Source: G965197405 sp965197405
GTDB lineage: Bacteria > Chloroflexota > Dehalococcoidia > Lucifugimonadales > JAGWBF01
Reading direction: 5' to 3'
Assembly: GCA_965197405.1 (NCBI GenBank)
Contig: OZ240206.1
Span: 2,170,001 to 2,234,000 of the forward strand
Length of the DNA: 64,000 nucleotides
Made by a program: the position numbers and the translations under genes. Positions 17,905-27,595 of this stretch are shown piece by piece; within the stretch, counting starts at the first letter, position 1, and each line of letters begins with the position of its first letter. The notes under the pieces were generated by a model, which saw only the letters and a program-made list of their open reading frames with translations, made no database searches and was not told where the DNA came from.

Positions 17905-18706
17905 ACAGGAGACCGAGTCCTACTACGACTCGGAAGACGTCATATACCGGTCGGTCTGGGACGAGGATGGAAGCGTCCACTGGGGCCTTTTCGACGGAAG
18001 CGGCGACAAGGACTTCCTCAAGGCGTGCGATAAGCTGAACCGGACGATGGCCGAAAAGGGCTGCATTGGCCAGAACTCATCGGTCCTGGACTTGGGCTGC
18101 GGCAACGGAACCACCGCCATCTGGCTAGCTGGCGAGAGCGGCGGAAGGGTGACGGGCATTGATCTTAGCGGAGTCCGCGTGGCCAACGCATTGGAGAAAC
18201 GGGCTGTGCTAAGCCCCGAACTCAGGGACAGGGTGGTCTTCGAGAAGGCCTCGGCCACTGAACTTCCCTTCCCGGACGGCTCCTTCACTCACGTGTGGAG
18301 CCAAGCCGTAATATACCACGTGCCGGATAAACGCAAGGTCCTGAGCGAGATCCACCGGGTTCTGGCGGACGGCGGGATTTTGGTGTTCGACGACCTCCTC
18401 AGGCCTAAGCGGGACATCACACCCGAAGCCCAGACCTACGTCTACGACAGGCTGATGTTCGACACCGAGTTCACCTTCGAGTCGTATGAGCAGGCCCTGA
18501 AGGACCAGGGCTTCGATGTGTTGGAGGCCTTGAACCTGTCCCAACACCTGAAGCAGAGCTATCTGTGCTTGTCCGAGCGTACGCCGAAGGATGAAACTTT
18601 GGATGACGCCGAACATTACAAATGGCTGACCACCGCCTACATCGCGACTGCCGACGCCGTCGACAAAAACGAACTGGGCTGGGGTCTCTTCATCTGCCGG
18701 AGGTAA
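17885..18706 (+). CDS. SAM-dependent methyltransferase, sarcosine/dimethylglycine N-methyltransferase-like
   Basis: Class I methyltransferase of about 273 aa. An N-terminal ETESYYDSEDVIYRSVW...HWGLFD block, SAM motif I DLGCGNGTTAIWLAG, acidic loop GIDLSGVRVANA, and HVWSQAVIYHVPDK followed by VLADGGILVFDD resemble small-molecule N-methyltransferases of the glycine-betaine pathway. Start ATG 17885 has GGAG at 17874-17877; a TTG at 17870 is less likely. It overlaps the PanD-like frame and is two bases from the next methyltransferase, so the three form one transcription unit. The substrate is inferred only. Confidence 0.8.
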   Translation: MVSRFSEQETESYYDSEDVIYRSVWDEDGSVHWGLFDGSGDKDFLKACDKLNRTMAEKGCIGQNSSVLDLGCGNGTTAIWLAGESGGRVTGIDLSGVRVANALEKRAVLSPELRDRVVFEKASATELPFPDGSFTHVWSQAVIYHVPDKRKVLSEIHRVLADGGILVFDDLLRPKRDITPEAQTYVYDRLMFDTEFTFESYEQALKDQGFDVLEALNLSQHLKQSYLCLSERTPKDETLDDAEHYKWLTTAYIATADAVDKNELGWGLFICRR

Positions 18707-18707
18707 C

Positions 18708-19340
18708 ATGCCAGACAGTCACAACAGGGTCCAATGGGTGTACTCCTCCTCCTCCAACCAGGAGTTGGAGGAGCGTTACGACCAGTGGGCTACGGAATAC
18801 GATAAAGACCTGGCTGAGGAGTTTGCCTGGAACGCTCCGCAAACAGCAACCGACCTGTTCGCCAAGCATGTCCCCGCCGGAGGGAAGATACTCGACGCGG
18901 GAGCAGGGACCGGACTGGTGGGCGAATGTCTGGCGCAGTTGGGGTATCAGGATCTCTACGCCATTGACCTCTCTCTGGGCATGCTGGAGGAGGCCCGTCG
19001 AAAGGGCCTCTACAAAGAGTTCCGCCAGATGACCCTCGGGGAGGAGTTGGGCTACGGCACCGACTCCTTCGACGCTGTAATCAGCGTGGGAGTGTTCACC
19101 ACCGGCCATGCCCCGGCCCATGCCTTCGACGAGCTGGCTCGCATCACCAAGCCTGGCGGGTTCATAGTGTTCAGCCTGCGAGTGGACCTGTATGAAGAAG
19201 GTGGGTTCAAAGAATATCAGGCAGGCTTGGAAGGAGCCGGCAAGTGGAAGCTAGCCGAGCTTTCCGAACCCTACTACCCCCTGCCCAAGGGGGAGGCCGA
19301 CGTAATACACCGAATCTGGGCCTACCAGGTCACCGCCTGA
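18708..19340 (+). CDS. Second class I SAM-dependent methyltransferase
   Basis: 210 aa. SAM motif I is LDAGAGTGLVGECLAQLGY, followed by AIDLSLGMLEEARRKG, FDAVISVGVF and ITKPGGFIVFSLR. The opening ELEERYDQWATEYDKDL is typical of METTL27/UbiE-like small-molecule methyltransferases. GGAGGT at 18699-18704 overlaps the stop of the previous gene, so the two are translationally coupled. Likely acts on the same or a successive intermediate (inference). Confidence 0.8.
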   Translation: MPDSHNRVQWVYSSSSNQELEERYDQWATEYDKDLAEEFAWNAPQTATDLFAKHVPAGGKILDAGAGTGLVGECLAQLGYQDLYAIDLSLGMLEEARRKGLYKEFRQMTLGEELGYGTDSFDAVISVGVFTTGHAPAHAFDELARITKPGGFIVFSLRVDLYEEGGFKEYQAGLEGAGKWKLAELSEPYYPLPKGEADVIHRIWAYQVTA

Positions 19341-19398
19341 CGGCGTTCCTCTCCGGGCCGCCGTTAACTTTGCCGGCGGTTCCTCACTCTTTTCCCGT

Positions 19399-20240
19399 TC
19401 ACTCTGAGCTTGCGGGAAGCCCCAGGAGCAGTCCACCATCGTGCATAGTAGATAGAACTGGATCAGGGAGGGCCACCTTTTCGGCGGCCCTCCCCGGAAT
19501 CAAGCTGTCGTCCGGCATGGGCACGGTGTAGCGCATCAGGGCGTCTCCGGGCATGACGACGATCTCCTTGACGAAGGCCCTGCGCTCGGTCAACTCGCTC
19601 TCGTTCAGGAAGTCCCTCATGTCCTTGGCGTAGGCGGTGATGGTCTCCACGTCGTCGAGGACATTCCGGCGCTGGGCCAGGGCCGCCCTCGCCTGCTCAG
19701 CGGAATACTCAAGCCGCTCCTGCCGCTCCCGGTGCTGGCGGATGCGGGGGGTGAAGTCGGCCATTTCTACCTCGGTGGCCTCCACGAGGTTGTAGATCGT
19801 ATCCAGCCTGCGGCGCACGTCCGCAAGATCCGTCTCAATGGTTCGAAGGGTCTTGCGCTGCTCCCGGGCCACCCCGTCCATCTCCTCGTCCACCAGCTTC
19901 ACCAACGTCCGGATGTTGGACTCGGTGAGCACGTTCTCCCGAATCTTGCCCACTACCTGCTCCTCGAAGCGGCGAGCGTTGAGCCTGGGGGCGTTGCAGG
20001 CCCCGCTGCCCCGTTTCTGCAGGGATTGGCAGACGTAGTAGGAGAACTAGCCGCTCTTGGAGTACTGGCCGGTGAGCGCCCTGTTGCAGGTCTTGCACTT
20101 GACGATGCCGCTGAGCAGGTAGGAACCGCCTAAGCGGCGGGGGCGGGCCTTCTTGGGCGCGCGGGACTACATCAGCCTTCTGGCCCGCCGGAACTCCTGT
20201 GGAGTCACGATGAATGGGAATGTGTTTTCCACCCGCAAAA
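19399..20240 (-). pseudogene. Large serine recombinase, C-terminal remnant
   Basis: Reads VENTFPFIVTPQEFRRARRLM, stop, SRAPKKARPRRLGGSYLLSG, zinc ribbon CKTCNRALTG, stop (TAG near 20047), then FSYYVC...GSGACNAPRLNARRFEEQVV and the coiled-coil tail to 19399. The catalytic N-terminal domain is absent. Two in-frame stops and the truncation show that it is dead; a hairpin repeat lies at its broken 5' edge. Confidence 0.82.
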
Positions 20241-20326
20241 GCGGGGCCTGGATCCCACAGGCGACCAGATTGAGTATTCTTGACCTGCTCCAATGGCCTG
20301 GATTCCCGCTATCGCGGGGTGACGGG
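20232..20326. repeat. Hairpin repeats at the recombinase edge
   Basis: CCCGC-AAAA-GCGGGG at 20232-20246 and TCCCGC-TAT-CGCGGGGTGACGGG at 20304-20326 belong to the same palindromic family as 4889 and 59768. 20327-20482 holds nothing else that I recognise. Confidence 0.5.
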
Positions 20327-20482
20327 TAGGCGGAAATGACGGGTTGAGGCACAATTACCAGTGCAGAGTAATGCAAATGTGAATGCCGTTAACCGGTGCG
20401 GCGCTACCAACCAGGGCTTTTATCCGAGCCGTTCCCGGTGGATTTATCACATCCAAGGCGAAACATGGCACACCGTGCGCCG

Positions 20483-21886
20483 CTATTGAAGCGGCATGGC
20501 CTTGCGGACCTGCTGCCAGGGCTTGCAGACGAACCGGCGGCCCAGGCCGCGCTCTATCTCGCGCCACTTCCGTTCTTCGTCCACCGTGATGAACGTCACC
20601 GCCTCGCCGGAACGACCCATGCGGCCAGTTCGCCCGACGCGATGGGTGAACAATTGCTCCGAGTCTGGCAGGTCATAGTTGATGACCTGGCCGATACCTT
20701 CGAAGTCCAACCCTCTGGCGGCCACGTTGGTTGCTACCAGAATTGGCGCGGCGCCGGAACGGAAACCCTTCATCACCAGTTCGCGCGCTTTCTGGCTTAG
20801 ATTTCCCTGGAGCGCCCCTACCGGGTAACCCAAGGCATCCAGATCCCGGGCCAACTGCTTGACGCCGCGCTTGGTCTTGCCAAAGACGATAACCGGGGCA
20901 TCTTCCCGCCGGTCCAGCAAAGTCCGCAGGGCTTCCAGCTTTTCGCTTTTCTGGATGGTGTAGACTAGATGCTCAACGGTGGGCGGCGCCTGCAGGCCCG
21001 CGTCGACCTCGACCGTAACTGGATTGCGGAGGTGCTTCGAGGCGGTCTGGGACACCCACTCGGGCATCGTTGCAGACAGGAGCGCCGTCTGCCGCTCCTT
21101 GGGCGTTCGGGCTATGATGGCTTCCACGTCATGGGCGAACCCTCTGTCCAGCATTTCGTCCGCTTCGTCGAGCACCAGGAATCGCACGGCGCTCAGGTCG
21201 AGCGTCCTCTGACGCAGATGGTCCAGCGTCCGGCCCGGGGTTCCGACGACCACTTGGGTACCGTTTCTCAACGCTACATATTCCGGCTTCAGAGACCGCC
21301 CGCCATACAGCAGTGTCACGCGGATTTTCTGCAGGGAAACCAGGGCTTCGATGACTCCGGCCACCTGCATGGCCAGCTCGCGGGTGGGAACCAGCACAAC
21401 GGACTGCACCTGCCGGACCGACGGATCGCACATCTCCGCCAGGGGCACGGCGAACGCCAGCGTCTTACCGGAGCCAGTACGCGCCTGGCCGATCAGGTCG
21501 CGTCCCGCCATTAGGTGAGGGATGGCCTTCTCCTGAATGGGTGTGAGCCTGGATATGTTCATCCGGGAAACCGCCGTCTTGGTGACGGCGTCCAAGGACA
21601 TCCCGGAAAATGTGGTATCGCCGACCGGGGCGTTGTCAACCGCTGGCTTCCTTTCAGAACGGGACCGGGTGGACTGGACTGACTGGATGGAGTCGGCGCT
21701 GGCCGCCGGGGAAGCCCCCTGGCGCCGGGCCTTAAAGCATGAGGTGCAATACACCGGCTTCCCCTGGGTTGGCTGGAAGGGAAGGGTGGCTGACATATTG
21801 CAGTTATCGCAAACGGTCTGGTACGCGGTACGGTTGGGGGTGCGCCTGGACGGGCGCGCGCGGGCAGGCGAATATGCAAGAGCCAT
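20483..21886 (-). CDS. DEAD-box RNA helicase with N-terminal zinc ribbon
   Basis: 467 aa. Residues ~25-55 carry CDNCN...YCTSC, a CxxC-CxxC zinc ribbon common in Chloroflexota helicases. The helicase core shows the Q motif (TPIQEKAIPHLMAG), Walker A ARTGSGKT, PTRELA, VLDEADEML, SAT, VATNVAARGLDF and HRVGRTGRMGRSG. The protein ends soon after the core. It probably remodels rRNA or mRNA, for example in cold or ribosome assembly. Complete, yet inside the putative island. Confidence 0.92.
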   Translation of the reverse strand: MALAYSPARARPSRRTPNRTAYQTVCDNCNMSATLPFQPTQGKPVYCTSCFKARRQGASPAASADSIQSVQSTRSRSERKPAVDNAPVGDTTFSGMSLDAVTKTAVSRMNISRLTPIQEKAIPHLMAGRDLIGQARTGSGKTLAFAVPLAEMCDPSVRQVQSVVLVPTRELAMQVAGVIEALVSLQKIRVTLLYGGRSLKPEYVALRNGTQVVVGTPGRTLDHLRQRTLDLSAVRFLVLDEADEMLDRGFAHDVEAIIARTPKERQTALLSATMPEWVSQTASKHLRNPVTVEVDAGLQAPPTVEHLVYTIQKSEKLEALRTLLDRREDAPVIVFGKTKRGVKQLARDLDALGYPVGALQGNLSQKARELVMKGFRSGAAPILVATNVAARGLDFEGIGQVINYDLPDSEQLFTHRVGRTGRMGRSGEAVTFITVDEERKWREIERGLGRRFVCKPWQQVRKAMPLQ

Positions 21887-22062
21887 ACAGGAACGGACTC
21901 CCTAATTTAGAGTGATAACACAAGTGAATCAGCGGGAGGGCGAACAAGAAAGGGAGGGAAGGACCAGTCCGTTCTTGTGTCAAACCTTGGCGCGCCAATC
22001 AATCGTGTGCGTCTATTATAGCCCAACGTGACGGAAACCGATACACCGGGATCGCATGTCGC

Positions 22063-22081
22063 CAGGACGATCGCAAAGTGG
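22063..22081 (+). repeat. Solo ISAs1 terminal repeat
   Basis: CAGGACGATCGCAAAGTGG matches, with one change, the left end of the complete ISAs1 element at 49378. No other part of that IS is near, so this is an orphan end or a chance target. Confidence 0.45.
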
Positions 22082-22140
22082 CTGCCGCCGCGCCTGTTAT
22101 TCTAAGCGGCTCGTAGAATCCCATCTCTGACTCAAAGACA

Positions 22141-22593
22141 ATTCTCGCCCCCCAGGATGGCATTGAGCGACTTTACCATTACCTTGGGCCCGACGGCAGG
22201 GCAATCATCGAAGGGCAGATTGGTGGCGACCATGATGGAGCCCCGCTCGTGGCGCTGGCTGAACACCTCGAAAAGCAGTTTCGTCCCGGTGCGTACTATA
22301 GCACGAAGCCCAGTTCGTCGATGATCAGCAGGTTGAGCCGCGACAGTTGCCGCTGCAGATTGAGGAGGCGTCTCTCGTCCCTGGACTCCATCAGTTCGTG
22401 TACCAGGGCGGCGGTGACGAAGCCCACCGACATCCCCCGCTGACAGGTGGCCAGTCCCAGGGCCACGTGAATCTTGCCGGTGCCGCTGTTGCCGACGGCG
22501 ATGACGTTATTCCGGCGCTGGATGTATTCACGCCGGGCCAGTTCCATTACCAGTGCCTTGCTTACCGAGGGGATAGCCGCGAAGTCAAAGGTG
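22141..22593 (-). pseudogene. istB: IS21 helper ATPase IstB remnant
   Basis: Minus strand reads GTFDFAAIPSVSKALVMELA, Walker A-like GNSGTGKIHVALGLA (Lys-Thr changed to Lys-Ile), LLIIDELGFVL then stop. In another frame it continues TKLLFEVFSQRHERGSIMVATNLPF to SLNAILGG. There is no IstA. It is cut at its start by the MITE at 22594. Confidence 0.85.
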
Positions 22594-22746
22594 CCTAGTA
22601 TTACAGCCGCAGATGGTCGCTTGGAGTGTTGGGCGGTCTTGAAAATCGCAACGTCTAGCTACGGCCAACGTCTCTGCTCTCAATGAAACTAAGCTAATTT
22701 AAGGCCGAAAGTACCGAGTTAGCTTTAGTGCGGCTGTAGTACTAGG
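22594..22746. mobile_element. 153-bp IS630-like MITE
   Basis: Terminal inverted repeats CCTAGTATTACAGCCGCA (22594-22611) and, on the other strand, CCTAGTACTACAGCCGCA (22729-22746), one mismatch. The CTAGTA edge matches that of the IS630 element at 39749, so it is probably mobilised by an IS630-type transposase. No coding capacity. Confidence 0.7.
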
Positions 22747-23033
22747 CTCTTCACGGCGGGGAATCGTGCGGAGCGGATTGAGCGCTCCACCGACGCCGGT
22801 GAGATCTGGGAAACCCGCCCCCTATCAATTGGGCCCAACTCCAACATCTGGAACATCGTGACCAACCCCGCCGACCCGGACTTCGTCCTCGCCTCCAGTC
22901 TCCTGGGAGAGGTGGCGATGCGGGAGACTCCTGGCAAATGCTGAAGCAGGAGTTCAGTGAAGTCGGGGCCTTGGTCTGGGTTCCCAACTGGCCTGAAGTC
23001 CAAAGTGAAGCCCATGCCAATGATCGAGACTAA
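22747..23033 (+). pseudogene. BNR/sialidase-like beta-propeller fragment
   Basis: RIERSTDAGEIWETRPL...SNIWNIVTNPADPDFVLASSLLGEV reads in one frame, then DAGDSWQMLKQEFSEVGALVWVPN in another, ending at 23033. ST-DxG-xxW is the Asp-box of BNR repeats. The 5' part is replaced by the MITE; no start codon or full propeller remains. 23034-23259 shows no further gene. Confidence 0.65.
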
Positions 23034-23259
23034 AGGGACGTCTTCGCCGCCTTCCTGGCGGAGGGCGGTTGGTAACGCTTGCAGGAATCGGAACAGTTGG
23101 TCAGCGGCATGCAAGACTGGTCAACGTAACTACGGCAGGGCCCTCTTCCTTGTCGTGGTTACGGACGAGCTTTGAAAGTTGCAGCTGGGCTCAGGCCAGC
23201 AACACTGCATCCCTGTAGTGTAGTTGCATCGCCGGTGCGGTAGGCGCTACAAGACACTA

Positions 23260-25098
23260 TTAATCCCGGGGCCGCGACCCGTCGCGGCGATGGCGCTTCC
23301 GGTCCGGGGCGGAGAGCTCCATCTTTCGAAGGCGCAGATTCTGCGGGGTGACCTCCAGCAGTTCGTCGTCGGCGATGAAAGCCAGGGCTTCTTCCAGGCT
23401 CATGGTTACGGTGGCCTTCAGCCGCTTGGCCACGTCGGCCGTTGACGAACGCATATTCGTCAGTTTCTTTTCCTTGCATACGTTTACTTCGATGTCGCCC
23501 TCCCGAGGGTGGGAGCCGACAATCATGCCTTCGTAAACCCTGACGCCCTGATCGATGAAAGTATCGCCCCGGCCTTGAGCGTTGAGCAGCCCGTAGACGA
23601 CGGCCACCCCGCTCTCGGATGCCACAAGCACGCCGCTGCGCCTGGATTTTATTTCCCCTTCCATCGGCTGGTAAGACGTGAAGATGCTGCTTTTCACGCC
23701 GTCGCCCCGGGTGATGCGGTTAAAGAAAGCGTTGAATCCGATCAAGCCCCTGGTTGGTATCTCATACTCCAGGTGGACGTATCCATCACGGGTGTACCGC
23801 ATATCCCGGTGCTGAGCCATGTGGGCGGACAAATATTCGCTCAGCGGGCCCAGATAGTCTTCATGGGTGGTGATGTCCAGAATCTCGTAGGGCTCGCATA
23901 TCTTTCCGTCAATTACCTTGTTGACGGGCGTAGGACGGGATACCTGAAATTCATACTGTTCGCGCCGCATGGTTTCAACCAGGATGGACAGGTGCAACTC
24001 CCCCCGTCCGGCGACCACGAACACATCGGGACTGGAAGTGGCCTCCACCTGCAGGCTCACGTTGGTCCTCAGCTCACGCAGCAGCCGTTCCTGGAGATTG
24101 CGGGAGGTGCAGTGCGAGCCCTCCCTCCCCATAAAAGGCGAGGTATTGACACCAAACGTCATCCGCACTGTAGGTTCACCGATGTCTATGGACGGCAGCG
24201 CCGCCGGGTTTTCCAGCGAGGCGATTGTGTCGCCGATGGACACTCCCTCAGGGCTGGTGACGGCCACAATGTCTCCGGTATGAGCTTCGGCCACCTCCAC
24301 TCGGTCTATCCCGTGGAACACGAAGATACGCTCAACATTGTGGGTGGTGAAAGCGCTGTCGCGGCCCAAGAGGGCCACCTTGTCCTGCAGCCTGATCATG
24401 CCGTTGGTAATCCGGCCCACGGCGATCTGTCCCAGGTAGTTGTCGTAGTCCAAGGCGGCAACCAGCATTTGCAGCGGAGCGTCCGGGTCGCCGGTGGGCG
24501 GAGGCACCGAATCCAGGATCGCTTCGAAGAGAGGCTGCATATCCGATCCCGGCGTTTCCAGGCTCCTGGTGGCGTAACCCTGCCGTGCCGAGGCGTACAG
24601 AACCGGGTAATCGAGTTGTTCCGCGGTGGTGGCTACTTCCAGGAACAGGTCCTGGACCATATCGACGACTTCCGCCACCCGGGCTTCGGGGCGGTCTATT
24701 TTATTGATGACTACCAGTGGATTGACGTTCTGACGCAGAGCCTGGCGCAGCACATAAGTGGTCTGGGGCATGGGTCCGTCCACGGCGTCGACGAGCAGCA
24801 GGCAGCCATCGGCCATGTTCATGACACGTTCCACCTCGCCGCTGAAATCCGCGTGGCCGGGCGTATCTATGATATTTATCCTGACGTCGCGGTAGGAGAC
24901 CGAGGCGTTTTTGGCCAGGATGGTGATGCCGCGCTCCCGCTCCAGCGGGTTGGTGTCCATAATCAGTGTGCCCACCTGTTGGTGTGCCTGAAAAACCGTG
25001 CCCTGTTTCAGCAACGCGTCGACCAGGGTGGTCTTCCCGTGGTCGACGTGGGCAATGATGGCAAGGTTACGGATGTCGTTGTTTTGGTAATTGTACAA
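23260..25098 (-). CDS. typA: Translational GTPase TypA/BipA
   Basis: Ribosome-associated GTPase of the EF-G family involved in 50S assembly and stress or cold adaptation. G1 AHVDHGKTTL, switch I RERGITI, G3 DTPGHADF, G4 NKIDRP and G5 ASARQG are all present, followed by domain II, the EF-G-like III/V and the BipA-specific C-terminal domain (PTRGLIGF, IADDELLEVTPQNLRLRK). 612 aa is full length. Located inside the putative island between a degraded BNR gene and IS5 copies. Confidence 0.95.
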   Translation of the reverse strand: MYNYQNNDIRNLAIIAHVDHGKTTLVDALLKQGTVFQAHQQVGTLIMDTNPLERERGITILAKNASVSYRDVRINIIDTPGHADFSGEVERVMNMADGCLLLVDAVDGPMPQTTYVLRQALRQNVNPLVVINKIDRPEARVAEVVDMVQDLFLEVATTAEQLDYPVLYASARQGYATRSLETPGSDMQPLFEAILDSVPPPTGDPDAPLQMLVAALDYDNYLGQIAVGRITNGMIRLQDKVALLGRDSAFTTHNVERIFVFHGIDRVEVAEAHTGDIVAVTSPEGVSIGDTIASLENPAALPSIDIGEPTVRMTFGVNTSPFMGREGSHCTSRNLQERLLRELRTNVSLQVEATSSPDVFVVAGRGELHLSILVETMRREQYEFQVSRPTPVNKVIDGKICEPYEILDITTHEDYLGPLSEYLSAHMAQHRDMRYTRDGYVHLEYEIPTRGLIGFNAFFNRITRGDGVKSSIFTSYQPMEGEIKSRRSGVLVASESGVAVVYGLLNAQGRGDTFIDQGVRVYEGMIVGSHPREGDIEVNVCKEKKLTNMRSSTADVAKRLKATVTMSLEEALAFIADDELLEVTPQNLRLRKMELSAPDRKRHRRDGSRPRD

Positions 25099-25368
25099 AT
25101 CTAATCACCTCCACTATATAGTAGCATTACGAGCATCGTTTAGGCACAATCGCGAACCGTCATTCTCAAGGTGTGATTTCAAAGTGGGAGGAATGACGGC
25201 GCAGGGCGTGGTGGCAGAGGCGGAGCTAAGGTGGGGCACGCGGACGGATTGGCTGGCCGGATGCGGTCGTCAATGGCGGGGGAATTCGTGCCACGGGGAG
25301 AATGCCGAGGGCCACGAGCCCCCTGGCTCACCTAATTGCCGCCACGATCATTTCGATCGCATCACTTA

Positions 25369-26284
25369 GAAACTATCTCAAATTGCGGTTTTAAATTGTA
25401 GTTAATGTGTGAAGGTAGTCGCTAGGATTATTCCAAAAGGTGGGTGGAGGTGAATCGTGCTGGAGGGGAAACCGTTACCTACTATTTGGGATGTTCCGGA
25501 CGGCCTTTGGGAGCGAATCGAACCGGTGATACTGGAGTTGGACCCGCCCAAATCCAAGGGGCGCAAACGGGTGGACCAGCGGAAGATGCTGGAAGGCATT
25601 ATCTTTCGGATGCGAAGCGGTTGCCAGTGGAACCACTTGCCCAAGGAACTGGGGGATGACAGCACCATCCACCGGACCTTCCAGCGTTGGGTAGAGCGTG
25701 GGGTACTGGATGGCATCTGGGCTGCCCTGATCGAAGAATGCCAGGAATTGGACGGCGTAAACTGGGAATGGCAGTCGGCCGATTGCTCCATGGGAAAAGC
25801 GCGTTTGGGGGAGGCGCCATTGGACGCAATCCCACCGACCGGGGCAAGGCTGGGAGCAAGAAGAGCATCCTGGTCGACGCAGCTGGCGGGCCACTGAGCG
25901 TGGTGGTGGCCGGAGCCAACGTCCATGATACGAAACTCCTTAGGCCGACGCTGGAGAGCATAGTGGTGGACCGGCCGGAAGGGGTCCAAAACCTGTGCCT
26001 GGACAAGGGGTATGACAATCCCACCGGCCACGTGACCGTCGCCGACGCCGGATACCAGCCTCATATCCGGCGTATTGGCGAAGAGAAATTGGACCAATCG
26101 GGCGAGAAAACCCACCCGGCCCGGCGGTGGGTGGTGGAACGCACCCTGGGCTGGCTGTCCAAGTGCCGGGCGATACTGGTGCGCTACGATAAGAAGCCCA
26201 CCAATTACCTGAGCCTGCTTCAATTGGCTTGCGCCCTTATCTGGTACCGCCGTCAATGGAGCCTCGCTAATTTGAGATAGTTAC
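25369..26284 (+). mobile_element. IS5/IS427-group element, copy A
   Basis: 916 bp with ends GAAACTATCTCAAATT (25369) and GTAACTATCTCAAATT (other strand from 26284). Left flank is TTA, right flank TAA, so it lacks its own matching duplication. Separated from copy B by the 10 bases TAAGTCCTAA. Confidence 0.85.
25457..26280 (+). CDS. IS5-family transposase, copy A (frameshifted pair)
   Basis: OrfA from GTG 25457 (LPTIWDVPDGLWERIEPVILELDPPK... MRSGCQWNHLPKELGDDSTIHRTFQRW...) and OrfB in the +1 frame (GRNPTDRGKAGSKKSILVDAAGG... CLDKGYDNP... RRWVVERTLGWLSKCR) meet near TTTGGGGGAGG at 25803. Split OrfA/OrfB with frameshift is normal for this group. DDE residues are in SADCS, DKGYD and VVERT. Confidence 0.8.
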
Positions 26285-26294
26285 TAAGTCCTAA

Positions 26295-27207
26295 GAAACT
26301 ATCTCAAATTGTGGCGTAGAGACGGGATGGAGGGGCACCATCCGAGTTAAGATGGGGTAAACACGGTAGGGTGGTGGATGATGGGAAAGGCCGAGACATT
26401 GGCGACGATCTGGGAGATTCCGGGCCATCTCTGGGAGCAGATTCATCCCGTAATTCTAGAATTGGACCCGCCCAAGGCCACGGGCCGTCAACGCGTGGCC
26501 CCCAGACGGATGCTGGAGGGCATCATTTTCCGGATGCGCAGCGGCTGCCAGTGGAACCGCCTGCCGAAGGAATTGGGGGATGACAGCACCATCCACCGGA
26601 CCTTCCAGCGCTGGGTGGAGTTGGGCGTGCTGGAGAGAATCTGGTCCGTCCTGGTTGAAGAATGCCAGGAGTTGGGCGGGGTGAACTGGGAATGGCAGTC
26701 GGCGGATTGCGCCATGGGTAAAGCGCGGTTTGGGGGGGCGCCATTGGACGCAACCCCACCGACCGGGGCAAAGCTGGAAGCAAGAAGAGCATCCTGGTGG
26801 ACGCAGTTGGCGGACCTCTGAGCGTGGTGGTGGCTGGAGCCAACGTCCATGACACGAAACTCTTGAGGCCGACCTTGGAGAGCATCGTAGTGGCACGCCC
26901 GGAAGGCACCCAAAACCTGTGCCTGGACAAAGGGTATGACAATCCCACGGGGCGAAAAGCGGCAGCGGCCGGAGGGTATCAGGCCCACATCAGGCGCATA
27001 GGAGAGGAGAAGCTGGACCCCCAGGGGGTAAAACGGTATCCGGCCCGGCGGTGGGTGGTGGAACGCACCCTGGCCTGGCTGTCCAAGTGCCGGGGCATTC
27101 TGGTGCGCTACGACAAGAAAGCCGCCAATTATCTGGAATTGCTCCAATTGGCCTGTGCCCTGCTCTGGTACCGAAGACAGTACAGCCTGCTATTTTGAGA
27201 TAGTTTC
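26295..27207 (+). mobile_element. IS5/IS427-group element, copy B
   Basis: 913 bp with perfect GAAACTATCTCAAA ends. Left flank TAA, right flank TTA: the reverse of copy A, so TTA brackets A+B as a pair. Its first ~235 bp differ from copy C at only two or three positions, but the rest is much more diverged. Confidence 0.85.
26378..27198 (+). CDS. IS5-family transposase, copy B (frameshifted pair)
   Basis: OrfA from ATG 26378 (MMGKAETLATIWEIPGHLWEQIHPVI...) to 26821; OrfB in the +1 frame (GRNPTDRGKAGSKKSILVDAVGG... CLDKGYDNP... RRWVVERTLAWLSKCR) to 27198. The shift zone is the GGTTTGGGGGGGCG run near 26727. Both halves are intact, so this copy may be active. Confidence 0.8.
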
Positions 27208-27303
27208 TTAAAACTACCGTTCCGATATTCGGATTTCGATCTTCCAGCCAAGTCAAGCCGTAGTGTGGTAACATCTTGTGTATCCCTTACGTAAGACGTT
27301 ACA

Positions 27304-27582
27304 ATGATACGAGGCTTCAAGGATCGGAGGACCGAGCGGTTCTTTGAGGGCAGGCTGGTGCGAGGCTTCCAGGGCTTTGCGGATCAGGCGACGCGTCGGC
27401 TCACAGTATTGGACAACGCGGCGTCCCTGCAAGATCTGGTTGCGTTGCCCAGCAACATGCTGGAGGCTCTCTCCGGCGCCCGAATCGGCCAGTACCGCAT
27501 CCGGATCAATCGCCGGTGGCGGATATGCTTCCGCTGGGAAGACGATGGACCGTACGACGTGGAAGTCGTAGACTACCATTGA
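27304..27582 (+). CDS. higB: HigB-type toxin (RelE/ParE superfamily)
   Basis: 92 aa. MIRGFKDRRTERFFEG, LDNAASLQDL, PSNMLEALSG, GQYRIRINRRWRICFRW and VEVVDYH match HigB mRNA interferases, which cut mRNA on the ribosome. Toxin-before-antitoxin order is the HigBA hallmark. It lies 100 bases after IS5 copy B. Confidence 0.92.
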   Translation: MIRGFKDRRTERFFEGRLVRGFQGFADQATRRLTVLDNAASLQDLVALPSNMLEALSGARIGQYRIRINRRWRICFRWEDDGPYDVEVVDYH

Positions 27583-27595
27583 TGGGGAGTTGGAC

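Noticed and set aside
23509..25104. 531-residue open frame on the plus strand
   Set aside because: Exact antisense of typA; sequence is His/Gln/Val-rich shadow with no recognisable family.
27208..27303. Separate promoter or attC-like site before higB
   Set aside because: The short gap between IS5 copy B and higB shows a weak consensus only; no integron features.
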